Part shown: positions 33,048 through 49,357 of the stretch, one piece after another
Numbering within the stretch: the stretch's first letter is position 1
Layout: each line of letters opens with the position of its first letter
Assembly (NCBI RefSeq): GCF_018035235.1
Contig: NZ_WPCV01000004.1
Location: forward strand, 620,001-684,000
Direction of reading: 5' to 3'
DNA: 64,000 nt
Origin: Citrobacter sp. On2M
GTDB lineage: Bacteria > Pseudomonadota > Gammaproteobacteria > Enterobacterales > Enterobacteriaceae
Position numbers and translations under genes: made by a program
The notes under the pieces: model-generated
What the model was told of the DNA's origin: nothing
The model's database searches: none
Seen by the model: the letters and a program-made list of their open reading frames with translations, nothing else

Positions 33048-33587
33048 GTGAATAAATCAATGTTGGCGGGTATAGGGATTGGCGTAGCTGCTGCGCTGGG
33101 TGTTGCAGCGGTGGCCAGTCTTAACGTTTTCGAGCGTGGCCCACAATACGCACAAGTTGTCTCTGCAACGCCAATTAAAGAGTCGGTAAAAACACCACGC
33201 CAGGAGTGCCGGAACGTGACGGTCACGCACCGTAAGCCGGTACAAGATGAAAACCGTATCGCGGGTTCCGTGCTCGGTGCCGTGGCGGGGGGCGTTATTG
33301 GTCACCAGTTTGGCGGCGGACGTGGTAAAGATATTGCCACCGTGGCCGGTGCCTTAGGCGGCGGTTATGCTGGTAACCAGATCCAGGGTTCGATGCAGGA
33401 AAATGATACTTACACCACGACGCAGCAGCGTTGTAAAACGGTGTATGACAAATCAGAAAAAATGCTGGGCTACGATGTGACGTACAAAATTGGCGATCAG
33501 CAAGGGAAAATCCGTATGGATAAGGATCCTGGCGCGCAAATTCCGTTGGATAACAACGGACAGCTGGTACTGAATAACAAAGCGTAA
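33048..33587 (+). CDS. ycfJ: Glycine-zipper protein YcfJ
   Basis: 179 aa with one N-terminal hydrophobic helix (AGIGIGVAAALGVAAVASL) and a glycine-zipper 2TM domain (GSVLGAVAGGVIGHQFGGGRG), like the 17-kDa surface antigen family. It is an envelope protein linked to biofilm phenotypes in E. coli. GTG 33048 follows AAAAGGAGGAAGTCCC, a strong ribosome site. The 167-bp gap after ndh has a weak GC hairpin at about 32891-32922. Confidence 0.92.
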   Translation: MNKSMLAGIGIGVAAALGVAAVASLNVFERGPQYAQVVSATPIKESVKTPRQECRNVTVTHRKPVQDENRIAGSVLGAVAGGVIGHQFGGGRGKDIATVAGALGGGYAGNQIQGSMQENDTYTTTQQRCKTVYDKSEKMLGYDVTYKIGDQQGKIRMDKDPGAQIPLDNNGQLVLNNKA

Positions 33588-33608
33588 AATAGCATTATCC
33601 TGAACATT

Positions 33609-33645
33609 AGCCCCCCATTCGCTCAGGCTGGGGGGCTTTTTTTAT
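33609..33645. terminator. Bidirectional terminator between ycfJ and iutA
   Basis: AGCCCCCCA (33609-33617) pairs with TGGGGGGCT (33629-33637), with T-rich sequence on the right and weaker A/T sequence on the left. It can serve both convergent genes. Confidence 0.85.
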
Positions 33646-35825
33646 CAGAAGGTTAAAGCGTAGTTCAGCCCAAAGGTGCGGCCCCGACCCTTGTATTCAT
33701 ACAGTGACGTGCTGCCGTAGGTCGGGCTATATAACAGTGGCGCACGTTGTCCCCACAGCGTGGTGTACTCTTCATTCAGCAGGTTTTCCACGCTAAAGGT
33801 CAATTTACCCAACGGGAGTTGATAGCTGCCGATAAAGTCCATGGTGTTATAGCCATCCAGCTTGTTGCCGCTGGCGTCGGTCAGATCAAATGCTTGCTGG
33901 CTCTGTACGCGCAATGACCACGGTTCAGGCGCCCAGCCGACCCAGGCGGTTGCTTTCGACGGTGAGGCCAGAGTGACATCCCATTTCCGCCATTTCCCGT
34001 TTTGCTTCACTTCTGATTTTATGATGTTGAAGTTGCCGCCCAGGCTCCAGTTCGTATCCGCAATGAAATAATCCACTGCACCTTCAAGGCCATAAATACG
34101 CCGATCGTCGGGCTGAACGTTGATGGTCATATCGCTACGGTTGATAACAATTGATTTATCCGAAGTCGAGTAGTAAGCGGCTAACTGCGTGCGCAGGCTA
34201 TCGCCGGTGTAGCGCCATCCCAGTTCGTACGAGTTGACTTTAATCCCTTCCAGGCGTGAATCCGCCACATTGACGCTGCGCTGGAGCCGGTAATGATCGC
34301 CCACCAGGGAATAAGTACCGTTGCCATAATATTTACCCGGGTCTGGCAGCTCGACACCCTGAGAGAAGTTAAACCATGTCTGCTGGCGGTCGGTCAGGTG
34401 GGCGAGGATACCGGCGTTAAACAGGAAATTATCGTAATCGGTTTTACCGCCAGGAATGGTGTCGGCGGAGTTTGCCAGTCCGGTCGCAATTCCCTGCTGT
34501 TGGGCATAGCCGACGAAATCATCAACTCTGTTTTCTGTCCATTGATAGCGCACCCCTCCGCTGAGGGTAAAGATGTCGTTAATGTCATAGCTGTTTTGCA
34601 GGAAAGGTGCGAAGTTGGTGATGCTGTAACCCGGGTAACGCCCGGTGGTATACGCGGTTCGGTTGTCCATACCGCCGGAGGGCAGGGACCAGGCCAGATC
34701 GAAGAATTTCTGATTGGAATCGAAGGTTTCGTGATCGGCATCGACACCCCACGTCAGTTCCCAATTGTCCATCAACTGGCTGTTGAGGGTAATTTTGGCG
34801 CCAAACTGGTCGGTGTCTTGCTGTGATGCGGAGAAACTGGTGACCTTGCCTTTGCTTAGCGTTGGGAACGGATAAAATTTCAACGATTCGTCGCGGTAAT
34901 AGATTTGGCTGATCAGGTTCTGGCCGAAGAAATCCGCATCAGAATATTGCAGGCTGATCAGATGACGCTCGGTGCCGGGTATACGATCGGAGTTCAGCCC
35001 GCTGCTGGTATAAGCTTTACCGTTTCCCGTCACGGCGGACATGTTCTCACCAAGATCCAGCCCGTAATCTTCATCCCCCTGGCTTTTATAATACTGCGTA
35101 ACCAGTTGCAACTGTCGGTTGTCGTCAAGTTCAATCGTCCCGGTACTCATTACGTCCAGACGATCGGAGTGCTGCAGGCCAGTTTGGGTGTTATCCAGCA
35201 TTAAGGCATCGTGGTTACCGTCATACCAGCCGCCAAACCGTTGATACGCAACGGACATGCGCCCGGCAGCGCGATCGGTTCCTCCGCTCACTGCCACAGC
35301 AACGCGTTCATCATGATCGTTGCTGTTATTGAAACCGCTTTTACCCCCCAGTTCGAGTTCGACTTCACGCTCCGGCTGGCCTTTTTTAGTAACGATGTTG
35401 ATTAATCCGCCGGTACTGCCGCCGCCATAAAGTGAAGTGGCGCCTGAGATGACTTCTATGTGAGCAATGTTAAACGGGTCAATGGAGTCAAGCTGGCGAC
35501 TGTCGGTGCGCGAGGAGTTCAGACGGACGCCGTCAACCAGCACGACGATGGCGCGACCGCGCATATTCATGCCGTAGTTGGTGCGTCCCTGGCTGCTGAC
35601 ATCGATTCCCGGGATTAACTGAGCCAGAACATCCTTAAACTCTTTCCCACCCTGAACCTGTTGTTCAATCTCGCTTCCTTCGATAACCCAGGTCGTTTGC
35701 GCCATTTCTGCCACGGTGCGTTGGCTCCGGTTGGCGCTGACGATGAGATTATCTTCTTCAGCCGCAATAGCCGGGAGAGTTAAAGATAACAGGATAGGAT
35801 TGAGCACCCAGAGACGCTTATGCAT
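33645..35825 (-). CDS. iutA: TonB-dependent siderophore receptor, IutA (aerobactin) type
   Basis: 726-aa outer-membrane receptor. The signal peptide ends at about LPAIAA; a TonB box (DNLIVSAN) follows, then the plug with GGSTGGLINIVTKKG and a 22-strand barrel ending in GLNYALTF. It aligns by eye along its whole length with the plasmid aerobactin receptor IutA, including TWVIEGSEIEQQVQGGKE and RTDSRQLDSIDPFNI, with an estimated two thirds identity, so it is an orthologue-like chromosomal form. No iucABCD genes lie nearby. K-12 has comR here. Ligand specificity (aerobactin or another hydroxamate) is inferred. Confidence 0.85.
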   Translation of the reverse strand: MHKRLWVLNPILLSLTLPAIAAEEDNLIVSANRSQRTVAEMAQTTWVIEGSEIEQQVQGGKEFKDVLAQLIPGIDVSSQGRTNYGMNMRGRAIVVLVDGVRLNSSRTDSRQLDSIDPFNIAHIEVISGATSLYGGGSTGGLINIVTKKGQPEREVELELGGKSGFNNSNDHDERVAVAVSGGTDRAAGRMSVAYQRFGGWYDGNHDALMLDNTQTGLQHSDRLDVMSTGTIELDDNRQLQLVTQYYKSQGDEDYGLDLGENMSAVTGNGKAYTSSGLNSDRIPGTERHLISLQYSDADFFGQNLISQIYYRDESLKFYPFPTLSKGKVTSFSASQQDTDQFGAKITLNSQLMDNWELTWGVDADHETFDSNQKFFDLAWSLPSGGMDNRTAYTTGRYPGYSITNFAPFLQNSYDINDIFTLSGGVRYQWTENRVDDFVGYAQQQGIATGLANSADTIPGGKTDYDNFLFNAGILAHLTDRQQTWFNFSQGVELPDPGKYYGNGTYSLVGDHYRLQRSVNVADSRLEGIKVNSYELGWRYTGDSLRTQLAAYYSTSDKSIVINRSDMTINVQPDDRRIYGLEGAVDYFIADTNWSLGGNFNIIKSEVKQNGKWRKWDVTLASPSKATAWVGWAPEPWSLRVQSQQAFDLTDASGNKLDGYNTMDFIGSYQLPLGKLTFSVENLLNEEYTTLWGQRAPLLYSPTYGSTSLYEYKGRGRTFGLNYALTF

Positions 35826-35925
35826 TTGTGTTCCTTTTAAAAAATTCGGTCTGTTTTTGTTATGGCGGTAGAGAAACCGATGGTTACATCGTGTAACGGG
35901 TGTTAAAACAAATGCGAATATTGCT

Positions 35926-35944
35926 GATAATGATTGCTGTTATC
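35926..35944 (-). promoter_or_regulatory. Putative Fur box of iutA
   Basis: GATAATGATTGCTGTTATC matches the 19-bp Fur consensus (GATAATGATAATCATTATC) at 15 positions and lies about 100 bp upstream of the iutA start. It implies iron-repressed expression. Confidence 0.75.
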
Positions 35945-36079
35945 AATACATTTTACAAAAAATAATCGGATAAGATAATGAAAACAGTGAAGAATGTGTG
36001 GGTAATGTGCGCGAATTTAAGCGGGAGCCTTATCAGCTCCCGATGGTGTCAGTACAGCGGGGGAAACAGCGGAAATACG

Positions 36080-36715
36080 TTAAGCTTTGATGAGTTCGGG
36101 CCACAGTCGCAGGGTTGTACGAGCGATCTGCATCAGCTTTTCAAACGTTGCACCTTCGCGGGCGCTGATCGACATACCCTGTAAAATACAGTTCAGATAT
36201 TCGGCCAGTTTTTGCACGTCGCAATGGGCCGGAATTTCGCCTCGCTGCTGGCGCTGGTGCAGGAACTGGGTTAGCGTCTGTTCCTGCATTGCATGGCGAG
36301 ACTTCACCGTACGCGCAATATCACGGGAAGAGGCTGCCAGTGTCGCAGAGGTGTTAATCATGAAACATCCCGCCGGGGTGTCCTTGCTGGTAAAGCAGGT
36401 TGCTATTGCGGTGAAATAGTCTTCCAGCGCGGACTCAAGGCTTTTTTCTTCACAAAACAGCTGGGCCTCGTGTTTCGCTGCGAAGCGCGTGATGTAGCGG
36501 TCCAGCACGGCACGAAACAACCCTTCTTTGTTGGTGAACTCTGCATACAGCGTGGGCGCTTTTGCACCTGTTGCTTCTACGAGATCGGCGAGCGATGTTG
36601 CTTCATATCCGTGTTGCCAGAAGAGTGTCATGGCCTTATCAAGCGCGGCTTCCCTGTCGAACACTTTTGGTCGGCCACGGCTTTTTTTAGCACAACCTGT
36701 CGTTTGAGTTGTCAT
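36080..36715 (-). CDS. comR: TetR-family copper-responsive repressor ComR
   Basis: 211 aa. The TetR HTH is at about residues 17-62 (RGRPKVFDREAALDKAM...TSLADLVEATGAKAPTLYAEF) and the ligand domain follows. In E. coli ComR represses the divergent bhsA (comC) gene and is released by copper. The basic N-terminus contains KKSRGRPK. It is divergent from bhsA across 242 bp, as in K-12. Confidence 0.94.
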   Translation of the reverse strand: MTTQTTGCAKKSRGRPKVFDREAALDKAMTLFWQHGYEATSLADLVEATGAKAPTLYAEFTNKEGLFRAVLDRYITRFAAKHEAQLFCEEKSLESALEDYFTAIATCFTSKDTPAGCFMINTSATLAASSRDIARTVKSRHAMQEQTLTQFLHQRQQRGEIPAHCDVQKLAEYLNCILQGMSISAREGATFEKLMQIARTTLRLWPELIKA

Positions 36716-36957
36716 GGTGCCGCTGTACCTTTGTTGAGTTTATTGAATAACCATTATAAAAATATTCGACTGCACACTCCAGCGGATTAATGATAAAAAA
36801 ATTTATGGCTATTAGTATGAAAAATAGAGATTTTATATTTTATATAACGATCATTATAAAAACTTGTTGACGTGTGACCTGGATCACATCTATGATTTAA
36901 CTATCGATCGTTAAGTTAATCTTTTCGACACACATTCATCTGCTAAAGGTCACTATC

Positions 36958-37215
36958 ATGAAAAACGTAAAAACTCTGTTCGTTGCTGCTGTTCTTAGCT
37001 CATTGTCATTTGCAAGCTTTGCCGCTGTTGAAGTTCAGGCCACACCTGCGGGTCAACAGAAAGTCGGTACTATTTCTGCGAATGCGGGCACTAACTTAGG
37101 TTCTCTGGAAGATCAGCTGGCGCAAAAAGCGGATGAGATGGGGGCGAAGTCTTTCCGTATTACTTCCGTTACCGGTCCTAACACTCTTCACGGGACTGCG
37201 GTTATCTACAAATAA
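36958..37215 (+). CDS. bhsA: Multiple-stress outer-membrane protein BhsA
   Basis: 85 aa DUF1471 protein (YhcN/McbA family). Signal peptide with cleavage after SFASFA. In E. coli it lowers outer-membrane permeability to copper and affects biofilm and stress survival. ATG 36958 follows AAAGGTCACTATC. The upstream gap (36716-36957) is A/T-rich and should hold the ComR operator, which I cannot delimit. Confidence 0.95.
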   Translation: MKNVKTLFVAAVLSSLSFASFAAVEVQATPAGQQKVGTISANAGTNLGSLEDQLAQKADEMGAKSFRITSVTGPNTLHGTAVIYK

Positions 37216-37253
37216 GTTTTAACCCTTCGCAATGCCACTGCGAGTTAAATAAA

Positions 37254-37287
37254 AAACCCCGCGGAATAAAATCCGACGGGGTTTGTT
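37254..37287. terminator. Terminator between bhsA and ldtC
   Basis: AAAACCCCGCGGA and TCCGACGGGGTTT form an imperfect GC stem around ATAAAA with an A-run before it and T-rich sequence after it. It serves the convergent bhsA and ldtC genes. Confidence 0.75.
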
Positions 37288-37299
37288 TATATGTGGAGT

Positions 37300-38271
37300 T
37301 TACAGCGGTTGTTCAGCGACGTCTTGATGACGGGTTACATCAACCGGCATGCCTGAGCGAATTTCCATCGCATGCTCCATGACTGTGCTATCCGTCTGCG
37401 CTGCATTTTTAAACGTCTGCATTGATTTGTTCAATACGATCGGCAGCAACTGCGGGTCGTCATTGATTTTTTCTGACAGCGGCTGATGAACTTCAACCAG
37501 TCTCACGCCGTTAGGTTCAACAGATGCTTTGATCGGCGTATTGATAATATTGACCTTGGTTCCGGGCGTTACCTGACGGAACAGGGTTTCGATATCTCCA
37601 TCGCGCAGACGAATACAACCAGAACTGACACGCATTCCTATGCCAAAATCAGCATTGGTTCCGTGCAGCAGGTACACGCCGCCGTAAGCCGCTAAGCGAA
37701 TGGCATGATGACCCATCGGGTTATCCGGCCCGGCAGGTACTACGGCAGGAAGGTCGATCCCGTTCGCTTTATATCGTGCGCGGATATTTGCCGTGGGTGT
37801 CCAGGTGGGGTTGGCGCGTTTATCAGAAATAGTCGTCACCATTGTCGGAGTTAGCGTGTCACCGCCTAACTGGCCAATACCAATAGGATAGACGGTCACC
37901 GAATTTGTACCCGGCTGGTAATAATACAGACGCAGTTCGGCGAGGTTGATGACAATGCCTTCGCGCGGCGCGTCTGGCAGCAGGGTTTGCAATGGGATAG
38001 TCAAAACGCTGCCCGGACGGGGGACATACGGATCAACGCCGGGGTTGGCCTGCAATAGCGCTAAAAAGCCGACATTATATTTTTTAGCAATCGCTTCCAG
38101 AGAGCCACCATTGTCTTCAACAACGTGAACAGCATTCTGACCTACCACGCGGCTTCCCGGTGGCGGTAGCGGCCAGGTATTGGCCTGAACCGGAAGTGCT
38201 AACGTGAAGGTCGCTGCCAGCGTAAAAAACGCTAACCAGCGTGAGAGTCGTTTATTGTTTAACATCACCAT
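37300..38271 (-). CDS. ldtC: L,D-transpeptidase LdtC
   Basis: Periplasmic enzyme (YcfS) that attaches Braun's lipoprotein to peptidoglycan. 323 aa: signal peptide to about PVQA, a LysM-like segment (GGSLEAIAKKYNVGFLALLQANPG), and the YkuD domain with HGTN and the catalytic Cys in SSGCIRL. The frame begins at ATG 38271; the ATG two codons later (38265) has a better spaced GGA and may be the real start. Confidence 0.94.
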   Translation of the reverse strand: MVMLNNKRLSRWLAFFTLAATFTLALPVQANTWPLPPPGSRVVGQNAVHVVEDNGGSLEAIAKKYNVGFLALLQANPGVDPYVPRPGSVLTIPLQTLLPDAPREGIVINLAELRLYYYQPGTNSVTVYPIGIGQLGGDTLTPTMVTTISDKRANPTWTPTANIRARYKANGIDLPAVVPAGPDNPMGHHAIRLAAYGGVYLLHGTNADFGIGMRVSSGCIRLRDGDIETLFRQVTPGTKVNIINTPIKASVEPNGVRLVEVHQPLSEKINDDPQLLPIVLNKSMQTFKNAAQTDSTVMEHAMEIRSGMPVDVTRHQDVAEQPL

Positions 38272-38374
38272 AAATCCATTGTTTTTACGTGGTTTTTATT
38301 ATGTAAAAGTAAACAGGAATTATGGCGGCTTACTGTGTCGGGAAGTGCAGGGAAGTGCAAAGAGTTTGTAAATT

Positions 38375-38413
38375 CATCAGGCCGGGTGAGTGGTCTGCTC
38401 ACCCGGCCTGATG
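38375..38413. repeat. 16-bp perfect hairpin abutting the mfd stop codon
   Basis: CATCAGGCCGGGTGAG (38375-38390) pairs perfectly with CTCACCCGGCCTGATG (38398-38413) around a 7-nt loop. The right arm touches the mfd TAG (38416-38414). It is REP-like in its GCCGG/CCGGC core and would cap the mfd mRNA 3' end. Confidence 0.8.
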
Positions 38414-41860
<3,447 letters not shown>

Positions 41861-41944
41861 TCGGTTGTCAGGATCTCGTATATATACATCTGATAAGCAA
41901 TGTCCTTTATTATCCGTGATCGTTTCTCATAAGCAAATTGATTC

Positions 41945-41960
41945 GCCCCCAAAGGGGGGC
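41945..41960 (-). terminator. Short GC hairpin downstream of ycfT
   Basis: GCCCCC and GGGGGC arms around AAA form a tight stem between ycfT and the mfd promoter region. On the minus strand the T-run precedes rather than follows the stem, so termination is uncertain. Confidence 0.4.
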
Positions 41961-41976
41961 AAAAAACGCGTTGAGG

Positions 41977-43041
41977 TTAGCGCGAGGAGGTCGATAAAGA
42001 AGGCGGGGAAAAGAGCAGATCGGCCACGGTTTTTTGCGAAATTTTACGCACCAGCAGGCCAAGCAGGGTGCACAGCAGAAGGCAAGCGAACGGATACACC
42101 AGAAGCAGGGCCAGCTCCGCATATGCAGGCCAGATAGCATGATTAATTTTGGGTATTAACGTTAAGCTGAACAGCTCAACCAGAATACGGTGAGTGGTGT
42201 AAATGGCGATGGTATTGGCACCAATCACGCTTAACGGACTGGACGTGCGCATACCAAAGCGGAGCTCAAATTGATAAAACAGCTTCATGATCAGCACAAT
42301 GGAAAGAAGAGAAAGCAATAGTGAGACATTTGCCAGCCACGCGGCGGCGGCGACGATTGTGCTAACCAGAAAAAACACAGCATGGCGGCGCAAGGGAACC
42401 TCTTTGATCCATTCCATCAGCGTTGCGCCAAACCATGCGCCGAGGCTGTAGTATGGCAGATTACGCATCACGCTGTTCATTCCCCACCACGGCGTCGGGA
42501 CAAAATTGATCGCCACGCTTAGCGCCACAAATAGCGCTAATAGCGGCATCGCCCAGCGGCTGAAAATCTTACACAGAACAAAATAAACAATCAGCGCGTA
42601 CAGATACCACAAGCTGGTGCTGGCGGTGAGCATCCCGTGGGCAAAGCCACCGAGTGAACCGGCATAGGCGGCATTGGCGGTATGGCTCAGATCGCGCTGC
42701 GGGGCCAGCCAGTTATTGAGCGCGACTAACGCCAGCCATTGCGCCACTCCCCAGAGCACCAACACCCAGGCGATGTTCCAGATCCGTTTATCCAGGCAGG
42801 TTGTCCACGGGACGCTATCGATATAGCGACGGATCAGATACCCCGATATAAAGAAAAACACCGGCATGCGAAACGGCGCCAGGTACAAGTTCAGATAAAC
42901 CCAGCATTTGCTCAGCATCTCTGAAAGCGGATGTTGAAAGGAGGTGAGGTGCGGGTAAAACGTGATCACCGAGTGATATATTACCACCAGACAAATACAT
43001 AACCCTTTGATCTGATTAATCCATAGTTCTTTTTTAATCAT
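41977..43041 (-). CDS. ycfT: Acyltransferase-3-like inner-membrane protein YcfT
   Basis: About 354 aa with around ten membrane segments, acyltransferase family 3 / OpgC-like. FFISGYLIRRYIDS and the N-terminal IKGLCICLVVIYHS with its His are typical of the family. The start at 43041 (MIKKELWINQIKG) agrees with E. coli; the frame is open to 43089. The substrate is not known. Confidence 0.88.
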   Translation of the reverse strand: MIKKELWINQIKGLCICLVVIYHSVITFYPHLTSFQHPLSEMLSKCWVYLNLYLAPFRMPVFFFISGYLIRRYIDSVPWTTCLDKRIWNIAWVLVLWGVAQWLALVALNNWLAPQRDLSHTANAAYAGSLGGFAHGMLTASTSLWYLYALIVYFVLCKIFSRWAMPLLALFVALSVAINFVPTPWWGMNSVMRNLPYYSLGAWFGATLMEWIKEVPLRRHAVFFLVSTIVAAAAWLANVSLLLSLLSIVLIMKLFYQFELRFGMRTSSPLSVIGANTIAIYTTHRILVELFSLTLIPKINHAIWPAYAELALLLVYPFACLLLCTLLGLLVRKISQKTVADLLFSPPSLSTSSR

Positions 43042-43182
43042 CGAGACGGCGTATCCATATTGATTGCTATAGCCTGCCATCCTGCGCAACTCGCGGTGGG
43101 CTGTAATGCGTAACTGTCTGCATTTTGTTTTTTTAAGATAAAGATCAGGGGGCTGGACTTAAGGAAAGAGGGACAACTTTAG

Positions 43183-46440
<3,258 letters not shown>

Positions 46441-46483
46441 CAATATATACATTAAAGCATTTATGCTGCATCAAGGAGCGGTG

Positions 46484-47395
46484 ATGTATTACGGATTTGA
46501 CATCGGTGGGACTAAAATTGCGTTAGGCGTATTCGATAATCAACGTCGTTTGCAATGGGAAACGCGCGTCCCTACGCCGCGTGATAGTTATGACGCTTTC
46601 CTTGATGCGGTTTGCAATTTGGTAAAGGAAGCAGACCAACGGTTTGGCGTTAAAGGTTCGGTAGGCATCGGCATTCCTGGTATGCCGGAAACGGAAGACG
46701 GTACGCTTTATGCAGCCAACGTTCCCGCTGCCAGTGGTAAACCTTTACGTGCTGACCTCAGCGCGCGGTTGGACCGGGATGTACGCCTGGATAACGACGC
46801 TAACTGTTTTGCTCTCTCCGAAGCCTGGGATGACGAGTTTACTCAATATCCGCTGGTGATGGGATTGATCCTTGGTACGGGAGTGGGCGGCGGCCTGGTA
46901 CTTAACGGGAAATCCATCACTGGACACAGCTATATTACCGGTGAGTTTGGTCATATTCGTTTGCCAGTCGATGCGCTGACGCTGATGGGTTTTGATTTCC
47001 CGCTACGCCGCTGCGGATGCGGCCAGCTGGGATGCATCGAAAGCTACCTTTCCGGCGGCGGATTTGCGTGGTTGTATCAGCATTACTACCATCAACCGCT
47101 GGATGCCCGTGAAATTATCGCGCTGTGGGAGCAGGGTGATGAGCAAGCGCGTGCTCACGTTGAACGCTATCTGGATTTGCTGGCGGTGTGCCTTGGAAAT
47201 ATTCTGACCATCGTCGATCCTGATTTGGTGGTGATTGGCGGAGGCTTGTCGAATTTTACCGCTATCACGACGCAGCTGGCGGATCGGCTGCCACGTCATC
47301 TGCTGCCGGTCGCACGGGTGCCGCGTATTGAGCAAGCGCGGCACGGCGATGCGGGCGGGATGCGCGGGGCCGCTTTCCTACATCTTACCGATTAA
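46484..47395 (+). CDS. nagK: N-acetylglucosamine kinase
   Basis: ROK-family kinase recycling GlcNAc from cell-wall turnover to GlcNAc-6-phosphate. 303 aa. [14 protein letters not shown] is the ATP phosphate-1 motif, and the zinc-binding ROK signature HIRLP...[17 protein letters not shown] follows. ATG 46484 follows CAAGGAGCGGTG; the E. coli protein starts likewise MYYGFDIGG. Confidence 0.96.
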   Translation: MYYGFDIGGTKIALGVFDNQRRLQWETRVPTPRDSYDAFLDAVCNLVKEADQRFGVKGSVGIGIPGMPETEDGTLYAANVPAASGKPLRADLSARLDRDVRLDNDANCFALSEAWDDEFTQYPLVMGLILGTGVGGGLVLNGKSITGHSYITGEFGHIRLPVDALTLMGFDFPLRRCGCGQLGCIESYLSGGGFAWLYQHYYHQPLDAREIIALWEQGDEQARAHVERYLDLLAVCLGNILTIVDPDLVVIGGGLSNFTAITTQLADRLPRHLLPVARVPRIEQARHGDAGGMRGAAFLHLTD

Positions 47396-47410
47396 TACAA
47401 AGAGGTTGTT

Positions 47411-48232
47411 ATGCTGTCGCGTCGGGGTCATCGGTTAAGCCGCTTTCGTAAAAATAAACGCCATTTGCGCGATCGCCTGCGTCAACGAATCTTTTTCAGA
47501 GACAGAGTGGTGCCTGAATTGATGGAAAAACCAAGAGTGCTGGTACTGACGGGAGCGGGAATCTCCGCTGAGTCAGGAATTCGAACCTTCCGCGCGGCGG
47601 ATGGTCTCTGGGAAGAACATCGGGTTGAGGACGTTGCGACACCGGAAGGATTTAGTCGTAATCCGCAACTGGTTCAGTCGTTTTATAACGCCCGTCGCCA
47701 CCAGTTGCAGCAACCAGAAATCCAGCCCAATGCGGCGCATATCGCGCTGGCAAAACTCGAAGCCGAGCTGGGCGATCGTTTTTTACTGGTCACACAGAAC
47801 ATTGATAATCTGCATGAACGTGCGGGCAGCCAGAACGTTATCCATATGCACGGCGAACTGCTCAAGGTTCGCTGCTCGCAAAGTGGGCAGATTCTGGAAT
47901 GGAAGGACGATGTGACCCCGGAAGATAAATGTCACTGCTGTCAATTTCCGGCACCGCTGCGACCGCACGTGGTGTGGTTTGGTGAAATGCCGCTGGGCAT
48001 GGATGAAATTTACATGGCGCTGGCAATGGCGGATGTATTCATTGCAATTGGTACGTCGGGCCATGTGTACCCGGCTGCGGGGTTTGTGCATGAGGCGCGA
48101 CTACATGGGGCGCATACGGTAGAGTTAAATCTTGAACCGAGCCAGGTGGGAAGCGAGTTTGAAGAGAAGTATTACGGTCCGGCAAGCCAGGTGGTACCTG
48201 AGTTTGTGGAGAAGTTGTTGAAGGGACTGTGA
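47411..48232 (+). CDS. cobB: NAD-dependent protein deacylase (sirtuin) CobB
   Basis: Class III sirtuin removing acetyl and succinyl groups, for example from acetyl-CoA synthetase. 273 aa. The NAD motif [25 protein letters not shown], the catalytic His in HMHG and a zinc site (C...CHCC) are intact. A basic N-terminal extension (about 37 residues, many Arg/Lys) precedes Met38, where a short isoform starts in Salmonella. K-12 ycfZ and ymfA, which follow cobB there, are absent. Confidence 0.95.
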   Translation: MLSRRGHRLSRFRKNKRHLRDRLRQRIFFRDRVVPELMEKPRVLVLTGAGISAESGIRTFRAADGLWEEHRVEDVATPEGFSRNPQLVQSFYNARRHQLQQPEIQPNAAHIALAKLEAELGDRFLLVTQNIDNLHERAGSQNVIHMHGELLKVRCSQSGQILEWKDDVTPEDKCHCCQFPAPLRPHVVWFGEMPLGMDEIYMALAMADVFIAIGTSGHVYPAAGFVHEARLHGAHTVELNLEPSQVGSEFEEKYYGPASQVVPEFVEKLLKGL

Positions 48233-48243
48233 TCAATTTTATG

Positions 48244-48273
48244 TGCCGGGTGGCAGCTTCGCCTTACCCGGCA
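48244..48273. repeat. REP-like hairpin between cobB and potD
   Basis: TGCCGGGT (48244-48251) and ACCCGGCA (48266-48273) form the arms around a 14-nt centre, typical of enterobacterial REP units between convergent genes. Confidence 0.75.
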
Positions 48274-48283
48274 TCACGCTGAA

Positions 48284-49333
48284 TTAGCGTCCTGCTTTCA
48301 GCTTCTGATAGTACTCTTCGTAAATAGCGCTGGCGGAACCGACGTCGTTCTGCCATTCCCCTTTGTTGATGGTTTCTGCATCCGGGTACAGGGTTTTATC
48401 GTTCGCGACTTCAGGACTGAGCAGCTTGCGTGCCGCCAGGTTTGGCGTTGGATAACCAATAGTTTCCGCAACTTCTTTCGCCACGTCCGGGCGCAGTAAG
48501 AAGTTAATCAGCTTCAGCGCACCTTCTTTGTTTTTCGCGTTAGCCGGAATAGAGAGGCTGTCCATCCAGAAGATCCCACCTTCTTTTGGCCAGACGACTT
48601 CAAGCGGTGTGCCTGCCTGACGCGCAACATACGCGGAGCCGTTCCACACCATCCCCAGATTGACTTCACCTTCCATATACGGGTTGGCAGGGTTGTCAGA
48701 GTTAAACGCTGCAACGTTTGGCATCAGTTTCTTCAACTCGTTATAGGCAGCTTCAATTTCTTTCGGGTCAGTGGTATTGCCGGAATATCCCAGCTTGCGC
48801 AGTGCCATCTGGAACACTTCACGTGCATCATCCGTTAACAGCAGGCTGCCTTTGTATTCCGGTTTCCACAGATCGGCCCAACTGGTCACCGTTTTCGGGT
48901 CGATGGCATCGCTATTGACGCCAATAGCCGTAGCACCCCAGATATACGGGATGGAGTAATCATTGTTGGGGTCAAACGGCTTGTTGAGCATTTCCGGATC
49001 GAGGTTGTGGAAGTTGGTCAACGTCGACTTGTCGATCTTTTGGATCATGCCTTCTTTGCGCATTTTATCGACGTAATAGGTGGACGGAACCACCAGATCG
49101 TATGCGCCGTCTTTATAAGTTTTGAGCTTGGCATACATAGTTTCATTCGACTCATAGGTCGAATAGATCACCTTAATGCCGGTCTCTTTGGTGAACTGTT
49201 CCAGCAGTCCAGGCGGGACATACTCGGTCCAGTTATAGAAATAGAGCGTGTTGTTGTCATTGGCGTGAGCGGCGCTCATGCCCAGTGCCAGAGCACCCGC
49301 CGCGAGCAGGTGGCGTGACCATTTTTTCATCAT
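48284..49333 (-). CDS. potD: Spermidine/putrescine-binding periplasmic protein PotD
   Basis: Substrate-binding subunit of the PotABCD polyamine importer. 349 aa with a Sec signal peptide (LLAAGALALGMSAAHA). The binding-cleft residues Trp and Tyr of NWTEYVP and the Asp and Glu seen in E. coli fall in conserved stretches. Last gene of the potABCD operon, 24 bp after potC. Confidence 0.97.
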   Translation of the reverse strand: MMKKWSRHLLAAGALALGMSAAHANDNNTLYFYNWTEYVPPGLLEQFTKETGIKVIYSTYESNETMYAKLKTYKDGAYDLVVPSTYYVDKMRKEGMIQKIDKSTLTNFHNLDPEMLNKPFDPNNDYSIPYIWGATAIGVNSDAIDPKTVTSWADLWKPEYKGSLLLTDDAREVFQMALRKLGYSGNTTDPKEIEAAYNELKKLMPNVAAFNSDNPANPYMEGEVNLGMVWNGSAYVARQAGTPLEVVWPKEGGIFWMDSLSIPANAKNKEGALKLINFLLRPDVAKEVAETIGYPTPNLAARKLLSPEVANDKTLYPDAETINKGEWQNDVGSASAIYEEYYQKLKAGR

Positions 49334-49357
49334 TTAACGTCCCCTGAATTAAGGGCC

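Noticed and set aside
35978..36184. 68-codon plus-strand frame between iutA and comR
   Set aside because: Its second half overlaps comR in antisense, and no homology is recognisable.
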